Shown: in pieces, positions 9,221 to 18,248 of the stretch
Layout of the letters: every line of letters begins with the position of its first letter
Numbering within the stretch: position 1 is the first letter of the stretch
Assembly: GCA_044221135.1 (NCBI GenBank)
Contig: JBGAPT010000002.1
Span: 1-64,000, forward strand
Reading direction: 5' to 3'
Source of the DNA: UBA4722 sp044221135
Lineage (GTDB): Bacteria; Pseudomonadota; Gammaproteobacteria; DSM-16500
Length of the DNA: 64,000 nt
Made by a program: the position numbers and the translations under genes
The notes under the pieces: model-generated
Seen by the model: the letters and a program-made list of their open reading frames with translations, nothing else
Told to the model about the DNA's origin: nothing
Databases searched by the model: none

Positions 9221-9868
9221 ATGATAGAACTTAGCGTTGTACAAAAAATTGCAATTTGGGCTTTACCAGTCTTGTTTGCTATTACAGGCCATGAAGTTGC
9301 ACATGGCTGGGTTGCTTCACTGTTTGGCGATCAAACAGCACGTCTGTCTGGACGCTTAACGCTTAATCCACTCAAACATATAGATCCTCTGGGCACAATC
9401 GCAACCCCTTTAGTGTTATTGATGGTCAGTAATTTTATTTTTGGCTGGGCTAAACCTGTACCTGTTGATGCACGCAATTTGCGTAACCCACGTACGGATA
9501 TGGTCGTTGTCGCATTGGCAGGACCCGCAGCTAATTTATTTATGGCATTACTCTGGGCTGCGATTGCAAAACTCAGCATGAGTTTGCCGCCTTGGTATGG
9601 TGTGCCGCTGGTAGGCATGGGCATGGCAGGGATTGAGATTAATATCGTACTGGGTGTTTTGAATTGTTTACCCATTCCACCTTTAGATGGCGGACGAGCA
9701 CTCTACAATTTATTACCCGGAAAAATGGCTTGGTATTTTTACCATTTAGAACCGTATGGATTTTTCATTTTACTAGTCTTAATGTTTACCCATGTTTTAA
9801 ATTATATTCTTTTTCCGCCTATTATTTTCTTAATAAATACAGTTGCTGAGCTATTTGGTTTGATGTAG
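9221..9868 (+). CDS. Site-2 protease family protein (peptidase M50)
   Basis: A 215-aa integral membrane metalloprotease. The zinc motif H24-E-V-A-H28 lies in the first membrane segment and the third ligand is D156 in the motif LPIPPLDGGR. This is the compact M50 form without PDZ domains (YwhC/SREBP-like), usually of unknown substrate and distinct from RseP. Start ATG 9221. It runs towards groEL with a repeat element and terminator between them. Confidence 0.9.
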   Translation: MIELSVVQKIAIWALPVLFAITGHEVAHGWVASLFGDQTARLSGRLTLNPLKHIDPLGTIATPLVLLMVSNFIFGWAKPVPVDARNLRNPRTDMVVVALAGPAANLFMALLWAAIAKLSMSLPPWYGVPLVGMGMAGIEINIVLGVLNCLPIPPLDGGRALYNLLPGKMAWYFYHLEPYGFFILLVLMFTHVLNYILFPPIIFLINTVAELFGLM

Positions 9869-9874
9869 CTAAAA

Positions 9875-9947
9875 ATCGTGCCCGGGTGCATCTTTCCCTA
9901 AATCAAGCACTTATCCTGAAAAGAAAGAAAAGACGCACGCGGGCACG
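9875..9947. repeat. GC-rich terminal-inverted-repeat element, copy 1 (short form)
   Basis: The ends CGTGCCCGGGTGC and GCACGCGGGCACG are near-perfect inverted repeats about 70 bp apart. The same ends recur at 20553-20684 around a longer, different interior. This copy lies immediately after the M50 protease stop, between convergent genes, where its stem could also help to end transcription. It has no coding capacity; MITE-like origin is an inference. Confidence 0.7.
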
Positions 9948-9957
9948 TAAAAAAATT

Positions 9958-9990
9958 AAAAAAAACCCCGCTATTCAGCGGGGTTTTGTT
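9958..9990. terminator. Rho-independent terminator of groESL (bidirectional)
   Basis: ACCCCGC and GCGGGGT pair around a 6-base loop. On the minus strand the stem is followed by a long T-run, giving a strong terminator for groES-groEL; on the plus strand TTTTGTT follows, so it can also stop readthrough from the M50 gene. Confidence 0.88.
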
Positions 9991-10043
9991 CACATTTGAA
10001 AATGGACACACGTAAAATCCGCATGTCCATCAACAAAATTAGA

Positions 10044-11705
10044 TTACATCATTCCACCCATACCACCCATGCCGCCCATACCACCACCGCCAGCACCCAT
10101 ACCACCGCCCATATCAGATTCATTTTTGGGAAGTTCGGTAATCATGCATTCTGTCGTGATCATCATGCCAGCAACAGAAGCAGCGTGTTGTAATGCAGTA
10201 CGTGTTACTTTGGTTGGATCCAGGATACCCATATCTAGCATATCGCCATATTCACCGCTTGCAGCATTAAAGCCATAGTTACCTTTTCCATCCAGGATTT
10301 TGTTCACTACAACAGATGCTTCATAGCCTGCGTTAGTGACAATTTGACGCAGCGGCGCTTCTAACGCTTTACGTGTCAATTGAATGCCCATCGCTTGCGC
10401 TTCGTTTTCACCCTTCAAGTTTTTAACTGCTTGCAGTGCACGAATCAACGCAATGCCACCACCAGGCACTACGCCTTCTTCTACTGCTGCACGGGTTGCA
10501 TGCAGAGCATCTTCAACGCGTGCTTTCTTTTCTTTCATTTCGATTTCAGAACCTGCACCTACTTTAATGACTGCAACACCGCCCGCTAATTTAGCAACGC
10601 GCTCTTGCAATTTCTCACGGTCATAATCAGAAGTGGTTTCTTCAATACGAGCACGTAATTGTTTAATACGTTCTGTAATTTCTGTTTTATCACCAGCACC
10701 ATCCACAATGGTTGTGTTATCTTTAGTGATATGAACACGTTTTGCAGAACCTAAGTCTTTCAGTGTAGCCGATTCCAATGTACGGCCAATTTCTTCTGAA
10801 ATCACTTGTGCTTTTGTCAAGGTAGCAATATCTTGCAGCATTTCTTTACGGCGATCACCAAAACCAGGTGCTTTCACTGCGCATACTTTCACAATACCGC
10901 GCATATGGTTAACAACCAAGGTAGCCAATGCTTCACCTTCAATGTCTTCAGCAATAATCAATAAACTGCGACCTGATTTAGCAACCCCTTCCAAGACAGG
11001 CAATAAATCACGAATCGAAGAAATTTTCTTGTCAACAATCAGGATAAATGGATTTTCCAGATTAGCAGACATATTTTGCTGGTCAGTGATGAAGTAAGGT
11101 GAGAGATAACCACGATCAAATTGCATACCTTCAACCACCGTTAATTCATTTTCTAAACCAGAACCTTCTTCAACAGTGATAACACCTTCTTTACCCACTT
11201 TGCCCATTGCATCTGCAATGATTTGGCCAATAGAGTGATCGGAGTTAGCGGAAATGGTACCCACTTGTGCAATCGCTTTATTGTCTTTGCAAGGTACAGA
11301 CAGCTTCTTCAATTCTTCAACCGCTGCAGCAACTGCTTTATCAATACCCCGTTTCAAATCCATTGGATTGAAACCTGCAACAACTGCTTTCAAACCTTCT
11401 ACGAGGATTTGACGTGCTAATACAGTTGCTGTAGTGGTGCCATCGCCTGCTTCATCTGAAGTCTGCGAAGCCACTTCTTTAACCATCTGAGCGCCCATGT
11501 TCTTGAATTTATCTTTGAACTCAACTTCTTTAGCAACTGAAACACCATCTTTAGTCACTGTAGGTGCGCCAAAAGATTTATCAATAACCACGTTACGACC
11601 ACATGGACCCATTGTGATTTGTACTGCATTTGCTAATTCATTCACACCCGCAAGCATTAACTGGCGCGCTTCTTCAGCAAATTTAATATCTTTAGCTTGA
11701 CTCAT
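10044..11705 (-). CDS. groL: 60-kDa chaperonin GroEL
   Basis: The 553-aa protein is a full-length GroEL: it has the ATP-site segment GDGTTTATVLA, the apical-domain region around KAPGFGDRRKEML, the GGVAVIKVGA segment, and the Gly-Gly-Met repeat tail ending in GGMM. It forms the double-ring folding chamber with GroES. ATG 11705 follows a GAGGAAA site. It is the second gene of the groES-groEL operon, 50 bp after groES. Confidence 0.98.
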   Translation of the reverse strand: MSQAKDIKFAEEARQLMLAGVNELANAVQITMGPCGRNVVIDKSFGAPTVTKDGVSVAKEVEFKDKFKNMGAQMVKEVASQTSDEAGDGTTTATVLARQILVEGLKAVVAGFNPMDLKRGIDKAVAAAVEELKKLSVPCKDNKAIAQVGTISANSDHSIGQIIADAMGKVGKEGVITVEEGSGLENELTVVEGMQFDRGYLSPYFITDQQNMSANLENPFILIVDKKISSIRDLLPVLEGVAKSGRSLLIIAEDIEGEALATLVVNHMRGIVKVCAVKAPGFGDRRKEMLQDIATLTKAQVISEEIGRTLESATLKDLGSAKRVHITKDNTTIVDGAGDKTEITERIKQLRARIEETTSDYDREKLQERVAKLAGGVAVIKVGAGSEIEMKEKKARVEDALHATRAAVEEGVVPGGGIALIRALQAVKNLKGENEAQAMGIQLTRKALEAPLRQIVTNAGYEASVVVNKILDGKGNYGFNAASGEYGDMLDMGILDPTKVTRTALQHAASVAGMMITTECMITELPKNESDMGGGMGAGGGGMGGMGGMGGMM

Positions 11706-11755
11706 GTTTATTTCCTCATAATCATAATTAATAATGCAACAGAAAGAACTTGGAA

Positions 11756-12061
11756 TTATTCTTCCATGACGCCCATGACATCTTCTTCACGCATAACCAA
11801 GTATTCTTGATCGCCCAGCTTGATGTTGGTGCCAGCGTACTTGCCAAATAAAACGGTATCACCCACTTTGACTTGCAATGGCTGCAACTTACCTTCAACA
11901 TATTTACCCGCCCCTATGGCAAGCACAGTGCCTTGAATAGGCTTATCTTTGTCAGCTGTATCTGGAATGACGATACCGCCAGCGGTAGTCGTTTCTAATT
12001 CACGAGGTTGCACTACAATTCGATCCGCTAACGGACGAATTTTTTTACTGGTTTGTTTCAT
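11756..12061 (-). CDS. groS: 10-kDa co-chaperonin GroES
   Basis: 101 aa, the usual size being 95-100. It has the conserved N-terminal RPLADRIVVQ segment, a mobile loop (TTAGGIVIPDTA) that contacts GroEL, and a C-terminal DTVLFGKYAG segment. ATG 12061 has AGGAG about 9 nt upstream. First gene of the operon; its leader carries a CIRCE-type operator. Confidence 0.98.
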   Translation of the reverse strand: MKQTSKKIRPLADRIVVQPRELETTTAGGIVIPDTADKDKPIQGTVLAIGAGKYVEGKLQPLQVKVGDTVLFGKYAGTNIKLGDQEYLVMREEDVMGVMEE

Positions 12062-12156
12062 TTGTGTTTCTCCTGACTTGTATCAATTAAAAATTAGGTC
12101 TTTCGCGCCTATCCTTAATGAATTAAGGTGGCCATGTTCTACATATGGGGATCAAC

Positions 12157-12183
12157 TTAGCACTCTCAAGTACCGAGTGCCAA
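12157..12183 (-). promoter_or_regulatory. CIRCE operator (HrcA binding site) upstream of groES
   Basis: TTAGCACTC, nine bases, then GAGTGCCAA: the CIRCE consensus is TTAGCACTC-N9-GAGTGCTAA, so this has one mismatch. It directly abuts the -10 box of the groESL promoter, as expected for repression of the chaperonin operon by HrcA. No hrcA gene lies in this window. Confidence 0.88.
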
Positions 12184-12210
12184 ATATATAGGGAATTAGG
12201 CTAGAGTCAA
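12183..12210 (-). promoter_or_regulatory. groESL promoter (sigma70-type)
   Basis: On the minus strand, TTGACT (12210-12205) and TATATT (12188-12183) are 16 bp apart. The CIRCE element starts immediately downstream and would overlap the transcription start. I do not see a good sigma32 site in the same place. Confidence 0.7.
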
Positions 12211-12316
12211 GTGAGAAATGTTTGCTGGGATGCCTTAGAGACTATATTATCCTAAATTCAGCAGTCAGGGTTCCCGTTGACGGGAATGCCTAGCAATAAC
12301 GGAGAAATACCTCATT

Positions 12317-14092
12317 ATGAAGCACATTCTATTCGGTATTTTATTAATAGTAGCTACCTTAGCAAGCTATGCCCAAGAGCTACCTCAACCTCTGCTTCCC
12401 GAACAAGCCTTTGCTTTTTCAGCCCATTTAACCAAGCCAAACCAACTCATTCTCCAATGGAAAATTGCCCCGGGTTATTATCTTTATAAAAGCCAGTTAC
12501 GCCTCTATAATGCTCAGGCAAAGATAATTCCTCTTACCTTACCCCAAGGTACCGCTAAACACGATATTCTCCATGGAACTGACCAATTTTACACTGACAC
12601 CCTTAAAATTGCAGTCCCCCTTGTCTCTGCAAATCAAACCTCCACTGCTTTCACAATCGAATACCAAGGCTGCTCCACTCAAAATTTTTGTTATAGTCTT
12701 ATTAAAAGAGACTTCCGATTTAACGCCACCTCGGGATCCGCAGCACAATTTACAGTCTCTTCTGAACCCACTTCATCAAAACAAACCTATACAGAAATGC
12801 TATTCACTAAACACAGCCCATTTATAATAATATTAACCTTCTTAGGACTAGGCTTACTCTTGGCTTTCACTCCCTGTGTCCTACCCATGGTACCTATCTT
12901 ATATGGCATCATTATTGGCCATCGTAAAAAAAGTCCCTCCACTGCGAAAGCGTTCAGCTTATCCTTGGCCTATGTCTTAGGAATGGCAATCACCTATGCG
13001 ATCGCTGGCATGGCTGTTGCTCTCATAGGCAATCATATTCAAACAGAGTTACAAAAACCTTGGATCATTATTTTATTTAGTGGGATATTTGTACTCATGG
13101 CGCTATCGTTATTTGGCCTATATGAATTCCAATTACCTTCGCATTGGCAAAAAAGCCTCACCCAGTTAAGCAATCGACAAAAGAGCGGTACTTATTTCGG
13201 CGTATTTTTGATGGGCAGCATCTCTAGCCTCATTGTGTCTCCCTGCATCAGCCCCGCACTGGTAGGAGTACTCGCCTATATTGCACATACCGGTAACATA
13301 GGATTAGGCGCGCTTGCCTTACTTTCACTGGGTATAGGCATGGGATTGCCTTTATTACTAGTCGGTGCATCTATCACAAAACTTCTACCCAAGACAGGCA
13401 GCTGGATGCAAATCATCGAATACTTGGTTGGCATCATGATGCTCGCTTTCGCAATCTGGCTATTAGCGCGTATCATTCCAGGGCCTCTAGCACTGTTACT
13501 CTGGTCTGCATTACTTATCATCTCTGCCATCATGATGGGTGACTTTGCAAAAGCCATCAGTCATTGGCAGCATGTACGCCATGGCTTGGCTAGTATTGCA
13601 TTAATCTATGGTATTATTTTGTTAGTTGGAGCAGTATTAGGCAATTCAGATCCGTTACACCCGTGGGAAAATTGGCGCTTCACATCACAGACGACTTCAC
13701 ACTCCACTCAACCTCTATTTATAACAGTGAATAATATGGCACAACTTAATCAGAAACTCGCTCAAGCAAAGCAAGAAAAAAAATGGGCAATACTCGACTT
13801 TTACGCTGATTGGTGCGAAAGCTGCGTGCGTATGGATCGTTACCTCTTTACTAAACAAGATGTGAAACAAGCACTCAAGGGTTTTATCTTGCTACGAAAT
13901 AATATCACCGCAAATAATGCTTTTGACAAAGCACTCATGCACCGCTTTCAAGTCATTGCACCCCCTACACTCTTATTTTTTACACCGGATGGCAAAGAAC
14001 TGACTCCCGAACGTTTGATTGGTGACATCACTCCTAAAAACTTATTAGCCCATATACAAAAATTAAAGGAAACAACGAGTGTCCACCCCTAA
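12317..14092 (+). CDS. dsbD: Thiol:disulfide interchange protein DsbD
   Basis: A 591-aa, three-part inner-membrane protein that carries electrons from cytoplasmic thioredoxin to periplasmic DsbC/DsbG-type partners. After a signal peptide (cut near SYAQ), the N-terminal domain has the C-x5-C pair CSTQNFC. The membrane core has FTPCVLPM and SPCISPALVG with the two redox cysteines. The C-terminal thioredoxin domain has WCESC. All six redox cysteines are present, so it should be functional. The gene overlaps gshA by 14 bp, forming a dsbD-gshA-gshB operon for thiol redox. Confidence 0.95.
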   Translation: MKHILFGILLIVATLASYAQELPQPLLPEQAFAFSAHLTKPNQLILQWKIAPGYYLYKSQLRLYNAQAKIIPLTLPQGTAKHDILHGTDQFYTDTLKIAVPLVSANQTSTAFTIEYQGCSTQNFCYSLIKRDFRFNATSGSAAQFTVSSEPTSSKQTYTEMLFTKHSPFIIILTFLGLGLLLAFTPCVLPMVPILYGIIIGHRKKSPSTAKAFSLSLAYVLGMAITYAIAGMAVALIGNHIQTELQKPWIIILFSGIFVLMALSLFGLYEFQLPSHWQKSLTQLSNRQKSGTYFGVFLMGSISSLIVSPCISPALVGVLAYIAHTGNIGLGALALLSLGIGMGLPLLLVGASITKLLPKTGSWMQIIEYLVGIMMLAFAIWLLARIIPGPLALLLWSALLIISAIMMGDFAKAISHWQHVRHGLASIALIYGIILLVGAVLGNSDPLHPWENWRFTSQTTSHSTQPLFITVNNMAQLNQKLAQAKQEKKWAILDFYADWCESCVRMDRYLFTKQDVKQALKGFILLRNNITANNAFDKALMHRFQVIAPPTLLFFTPDGKELTPERLIGDITPKNLLAHIQKLKETTSVHP

Positions 14093-15371
14093 TATTTATC
14101 AAACACCTCACTTAACAACTGCATCTGTTGCACCACTGCATTTGTTAGAACAGCAATTACTCAGCAAAGAAAAAGAAATTGAAGACTGGTTCAAAGCGCA
14201 ATGGCAGTTAAGCCCGCCGCCTGTCTATGGCTCTGTTGATTTACGTAATTCAGGTTTTAAATTAGCGCCTGTTGATATGAATCTGTTTCCAGCAGGCTTT
14301 AATAATTTAAGTCCAGAATTTTTGCCACTTTCCATCGAGGCCGCACAGCTAGCCATCACCCAACAACAACCGCAAGCAAAAAAAATTGTATTAATACCCG
14401 AGAACCACACACGTAATCTGTATTACTGGGATAATATCAAAACATTATTACATATTTTAACAGCCGCTGGATTTACAGTACGCTTAGGTTCTTTATTAAT
14501 AGAATCGACTACTGTCACACTCACCACAGGTGAAACCATTCAACTAGACCCTGTCACACGGCAACACGATAAAATTGGAGTCAATGAATTTATTCCCGAT
14601 ATTATTTTACTTAATAATGATTTATCCGCTGGTATCCCTGACATTTTACAAAACTTACAGCAACTCTTAGTACCACCCGCTGAACTGGGTTGGAGCCAAC
14701 GTTTAAAGTCAGGTCATTTTCAATATTATGCCGATGTCAGCCATGCTTTTGCCAAATTAATTGATATTGATCCTTGGTTTATTGCGCCTTTATTCTTACA
14801 TTGCGGCGAAATTGATTTCATGCACAGAGACGGTGAAGATTGCCTCACACATCATACAGCGCGATTGTTAACAGACATTCAAAAAAAATATGATGAATAC
14901 CAAATCACTTCTAAACCTTTCGTCATCATCAAAGCAGATGCCGGCACTTACGGCATGGCTGTCATGACAGTACGTAATGCGGAAGAAATTCGTTCTTTAA
15001 ACCGTAAAGAACGCACGCACATGTCTAAATCCAAAAGCGGCCAGCCCGTACAGCGCGTCATCGTACAAGAAGGCGTTTATACGTTTGAAACATGGAGTGT
15101 CGCAGATGCAGTTGCTGAACCCGTCGTATACCTCTGGGGACAACGTGTAGTAGGTGGATTTTATCGAGTGCATAAAGAACGCGGCATCGATGAAAATCTC
15201 AATACACCCGGCATGCATTTTGAACCTCTCGCTTTTGTAAAAACATGCCACCAACCTGATAAACAAGTTTCTCCTGAATCCTGTCAAAACCGTTTTTATG
15301 CATACGGTGTCATCGCACGTTTAAGTATGTTAGCAGCCGCGCGTGAAATAAAGGAGCAATTGAAACAATGA
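14079..15371 (+). CDS. gshA: Glutamate-cysteine ligase, short proteobacterial (ferrooxidans) type
   Basis: Makes gamma-glutamylcysteine, the first step of glutathione synthesis. The 430-aa protein is not like E. coli GshA; segments such as KADAGTYGMAVMTV and WGQRVVGGFYRVHKERG fit the alternative ATP-grasp-like family first described from Acidithiobacillus ferrooxidans. The start is GTG 14079 with AAAGGA about 9 nt upstream, overlapping the end of dsbD. gshB follows with a 4-bp ATGA overlap, which supports the pathway assignment and translational coupling. Confidence 0.87.
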   Translation: MSTPNIYQTPHLTTASVAPLHLLEQQLLSKEKEIEDWFKAQWQLSPPPVYGSVDLRNSGFKLAPVDMNLFPAGFNNLSPEFLPLSIEAAQLAITQQQPQAKKIVLIPENHTRNLYYWDNIKTLLHILTAAGFTVRLGSLLIESTTVTLTTGETIQLDPVTRQHDKIGVNEFIPDIILLNNDLSAGIPDILQNLQQLLVPPAELGWSQRLKSGHFQYYADVSHAFAKLIDIDPWFIAPLFLHCGEIDFMHRDGEDCLTHHTARLLTDIQKKYDEYQITSKPFVIIKADAGTYGMAVMTVRNAEEIRSLNRKERTHMSKSKSGQPVQRVIVQEGVYTFETWSVADAVAEPVVYLWGQRVVGGFYRVHKERGIDENLNTPGMHFEPLAFVKTCHQPDKQVSPESCQNRFYAYGVIARLSMLAAAREIKEQLKQ

Positions 15372-16312
15372 CAATCAAATTAGGCGTGGTCATGGATCCC
15401 ATCCAGGAAATCCGGTACAAAAAAGATAGTACGCTTGCCATGTTGTGGGAAGCACAAGCACGCGGCTGGACGATTTATTATTTTGAACAATCCAATGTAT
15501 TTATACGAGAGGGAAAAGCATTTGGTAACAGCCGATCAGCAACCGTTTTTCATGACCCTCAACATTGGTTTGAACTCGGCGAGCCTCATTGTATTGAATT
15601 AGCAGAATTAGATGTTATTTTAATGCGAAAAGATCCACCTTTTGATTTAAATTATATTTACACAACTTATATTTTAGAACTGGCCGAAAAAACAGGAACT
15701 CTCATCTGTAATAAACCACAAAGCTTAAGAGATATAAATGAAAAATTTTATACCGCGTGGTTTCCAGAACAATGTCCACCCACTTTAGTGACAAGAGATA
15801 TTACTTTATTACGTCAATTCCTACACGAACAAAAAGATATTATTTGTAAACCTCTAAATGCCATGGGCGGCGCTTCCATCTTTCGCGTACAAGAAGCAGA
15901 TAGGAATGCCTCTGTTATATTTGAAACGTTAACACATCAAGGTAGCACGTTCATGCTAGCGCAACAGTTTGTGCCTGCCATTTTTCAAGGTGATAAACGA
16001 ATCTTATTAATTGATGGAGAACCTGTACCTTATGCGCTGAACCGTATCCCCGCTACAGGTGAGTTACGTGGAAATTTAGCAGCAGGCGCTAAAGGCATTG
16101 CGCAGCCTTTAACAAAAAATGATATCGCATTATGTAAAGCAGTTGGACCTACGCTGCGAGAAAAAGGAATACTCTTTGCAGGCTTGGATGTCATTGGAAA
16201 CTACATCACTGAAATCAATGTCACCAGCCCCACTTGTATACGTGAATTAGATGAGCAGTGTCATTTAAATATTAGTAAATTAATACTTGATGCAATAGAA
16301 TTAAAAATTTAA
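15368..16312 (+). CDS. gshB: Glutathione synthetase
   Basis: Joins gamma-glutamylcysteine and glycine using ATP. The 314-aa protein has the GshB pattern: MRKDPPFDLNYIY, NKPQSLRDINEK, the ATP-grasp segment CKPLNAMGGASIFRV, DKRILLIDGEPVPYALNRIP, and the metal-binding segment ITEINVTSPTCIRELD. Length matches E. coli GshB (about 316 aa). The ATG overlaps the gshA stop (ATGA). Last gene of the dsbD-gshA-gshB operon. Confidence 0.96.
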   Translation: MTIKLGVVMDPIQEIRYKKDSTLAMLWEAQARGWTIYYFEQSNVFIREGKAFGNSRSATVFHDPQHWFELGEPHCIELAELDVILMRKDPPFDLNYIYTTYILELAEKTGTLICNKPQSLRDINEKFYTAWFPEQCPPTLVTRDITLLRQFLHEQKDIICKPLNAMGGASIFRVQEADRNASVIFETLTHQGSTFMLAQQFVPAIFQGDKRILLIDGEPVPYALNRIPATGELRGNLAAGAKGIAQPLTKNDIALCKAVGPTLREKGILFAGLDVIGNYITEINVTSPTCIRELDEQCHLNISKLILDAIELKI

Positions 16313-16460
16313 TAGTAAGTTAGGTTATGAGAATTACTGTTAGTAAAAAAATAGAGAACTGTGTTAATCTTCTTCTGGACAAGTCTTCGTTAAGAATATA
16401 CTTTCAATGCTAATGAATGACTCATGTTACGCAGCAACTTATAACTGAATACTTCTAAAT

Positions 16461-16600
16461 GTGTCATTCCCGCGAAGGCGGGAACCCATTGTAACGAGTC
16501 TCTCACCTTGTTTTGATTCTTGGTAATTCAATTTTCATTGTACTGTTTCATTGTTTGGTGGTTTGCTGTGAATGGGTTCCCGCCTTCGCGGGAATGACAC
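16461..16600. repeat. Pair of inverted 30-bp repeats, each with an internal CCCGC/GCGGG hairpin
   Basis: The 30-bp unit at 16461-16490 recurs as an exact reverse complement at 16571-16600, 80 bp away. Each unit has its own small stem (CCCGC-GAAG-GCGGG). The unit GTCATTCCCGCGAAGGCGGGAA is of a widely dispersed intergenic repeat type. It occupies the 335-bp space between gshB and dprA; the remaining sequence there shows no gene. Read in frame the second unit gives a false WVPAFAGMT peptide ahead of dprA. Confidence 0.85.
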
Positions 16601-16647
16601 GGTGGGGTTGCTCAACAATAGAAACAAATAAAACAAGAGGTCACAAA

Positions 16648-17763
16648 TTGATAAACCATCTACCAAAAACCGATCTTCTCCACTGGCTAGCTGCAACAAA
16701 TATGCCAAACATAGGGCCCATTACTTTTTCTAATTGGTTAACAGCCTTCGGAAATATCAACACCCTTTTCGCCGCCACCAAATCCGACTGCGTGAACGCA
16801 GGGCTTACAGAAACACAAATCCATGCATTACAAAATCCCGACTGGCACACTGCAGAGAAAAATTTAGCCTGGTGCGAAAAAAATGCGTGTCACATTATTA
16901 CAATCGCTGATGATGATTACCCCGCTTTACTACGAGAAATCTCCGCTGCACCCATCTTATTATATGTACAGGGCAATACTCGCATTCTCAACGAATCTCA
17001 ACTCGCCATCGTCGGCTCACGTAATCCTACTCCATCAGGAAGAGAATTAGCTCATCACTTTGCGCACACATTAGCAACAGCTGGGTTACATATCACTAGC
17101 GGCCTTGCTTTAGGTATTGATGCTGCAAGCCATCGGGGTGCCTTAAACGCTGGAGGCAAAACACTCGCCGTTTTTGGTACCGGCTTAAATCAAATCTATC
17201 CTGCCTCTCATCATAAGCTTGCAGAAGAAATTGTAACCCAGGGCGGCATCCTTTTATCTGAATTCTCTCCCTCAGAACCACCCAAAGCAGCCAATTTCCC
17301 TCGCCGTAACCGCGTCATTAGCGGTTTAAGTTTAGGCGTCCTCATCGTCGAGGCTGCCATTCGCAGCGGCTCACTCATTACCGCCCGATATGCAAACGAA
17401 CAAGGCCGTGAAGTCTTCGCCATCCCAGGCTCCATCCACAATCCACTTGCCAGAGGCTGCCACCATTTAATCCGCCAAGGTGCAAAATTAGTTGAAACGG
17501 CTGAGGATATTATAGAAGAACTAGGTGCGTTATCTGCTATATCAACACCGATAAAGACTATCACCAACACAAAAAAGCATGTTACACTCGCCCCTGCTTT
17601 GCGTGCATTACTTGCACACATTGGCTATGAGGTCACGGCATTGGACACTATTATAGTGCGCAGTGGATTGACGGCGAGTCAAGTTTCCTCCATGCTGTTA
17701 TCTTTGGAATTACAAGATTTAATCAAAACAACGCCTGGTGGCTATCAACTCAATAATAGGTAA
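16648..17763 (+). CDS. dprA: DNA-processing protein DprA
   Basis: 371-aa protein that loads RecA on incoming single-stranded DNA in natural transformation. It has the N-terminal helical part, then the Rossmann-like DprA core with IVGSRNPTPSG, TSGLALGIDAASHRGAL, VFGTGLNQIYPASH, LLSEFSP, FPRRNRVISGLS and GSLITARYANEQGREVFAIPG, and a C-terminal winged-helix segment. TTG 16648 is chosen as start: AGAGG lies 7 nt upstream and the upstream frame is a translated repeat. Followed 2 bp later by smg. Confidence 0.93.
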   Translation: MINHLPKTDLLHWLAATNMPNIGPITFSNWLTAFGNINTLFAATKSDCVNAGLTETQIHALQNPDWHTAEKNLAWCEKNACHIITIADDDYPALLREISAAPILLYVQGNTRILNESQLAIVGSRNPTPSGRELAHHFAHTLATAGLHITSGLALGIDAASHRGALNAGGKTLAVFGTGLNQIYPASHHKLAEEIVTQGGILLSEFSPSEPPKAANFPRRNRVISGLSLGVLIVEAAIRSGSLITARYANEQGREVFAIPGSIHNPLARGCHHLIRQGAKLVETAEDIIEELGALSAISTPIKTITNTKKHVTLAPALRALLAHIGYEVTALDTIIVRSGLTASQVSSMLLSLELQDLIKTTPGGYQLNNR

Positions 17764-17765
17764 TT

Positions 17766-18233
17766 ATGTTTGAAATACTAATGTTTTTATTTGAAAACTA
17801 TATGGATGAGAAAGCAGTCCTCAAAATGGATAATGACACTCTCCTCATTGAATTGGAGAAAGTTGGCTTTGACCGTTATGAAATCAATCGTGCTCTGCAT
17901 TGGTTAAATGGTTTGCTTTTATTTCAACAAACAGTAGCACGCTCTCACAAACTAACCCCTCTCGCGATTCGCCATTATGTGCCAGATGAAGCAGAACGGT
18001 TAGGCGTGGAGGGTCGTGGTTTATTATTATATCTGGAACAGATTGGGATCATTGATCCTATTACACGTGAAATGGCAATAGACCGAATTATGGCATTAGA
18101 TCACAGGGAAGTAGATCTTGGACGTATCAAATGGGTGATATTAATGGTGCTCTTCAACCAGCCCGATAAAAAATCTGCATTAACACTCATGCAAGATATG
18201 GTCCTTGCTGATGCATTTGATGTTTTACATTAA
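17766..18233 (+). CDS. smg: Smg family protein (DUF494)
   Basis: 155-aa acidic protein of the conserved Smg/DUF494 family, about 157 aa in E. coli. It starts MFEILMFLFENYMDEK and has the AERLGVEGRG and IKWVILMVLFNQP segments typical of the family. Molecular function is not established. The dprA-smg-topA order is the usual gammaproteobacterial one, and spacing (2 bp from dprA, 15 bp to topA) points to one transcript. Confidence 0.93.
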   Translation: MFEILMFLFENYMDEKAVLKMDNDTLLIELEKVGFDRYEINRALHWLNGLLLFQQTVARSHKLTPLAIRHYVPDEAERLGVEGRGLLLYLEQIGIIDPITREMAIDRIMALDHREVDLGRIKWVILMVLFNQPDKKSALTLMQDMVLADAFDVLH

Positions 18234-18248
18234 GGAAGATGGTTTGGT

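Noticed and set aside
10069..11700. Several open frames on the plus strand opposite groEL
   Set aside because: They lie antiparallel to the intact groEL coding sequence, have no ribosome sites and look like codon-bias shadows.
16513..16647. Upstream extension of dprA
   Set aside because: Made from a dispersed repeat; no DprA similarity and no ribosome site, whereas TTG 16648 has AGAGG upstream.
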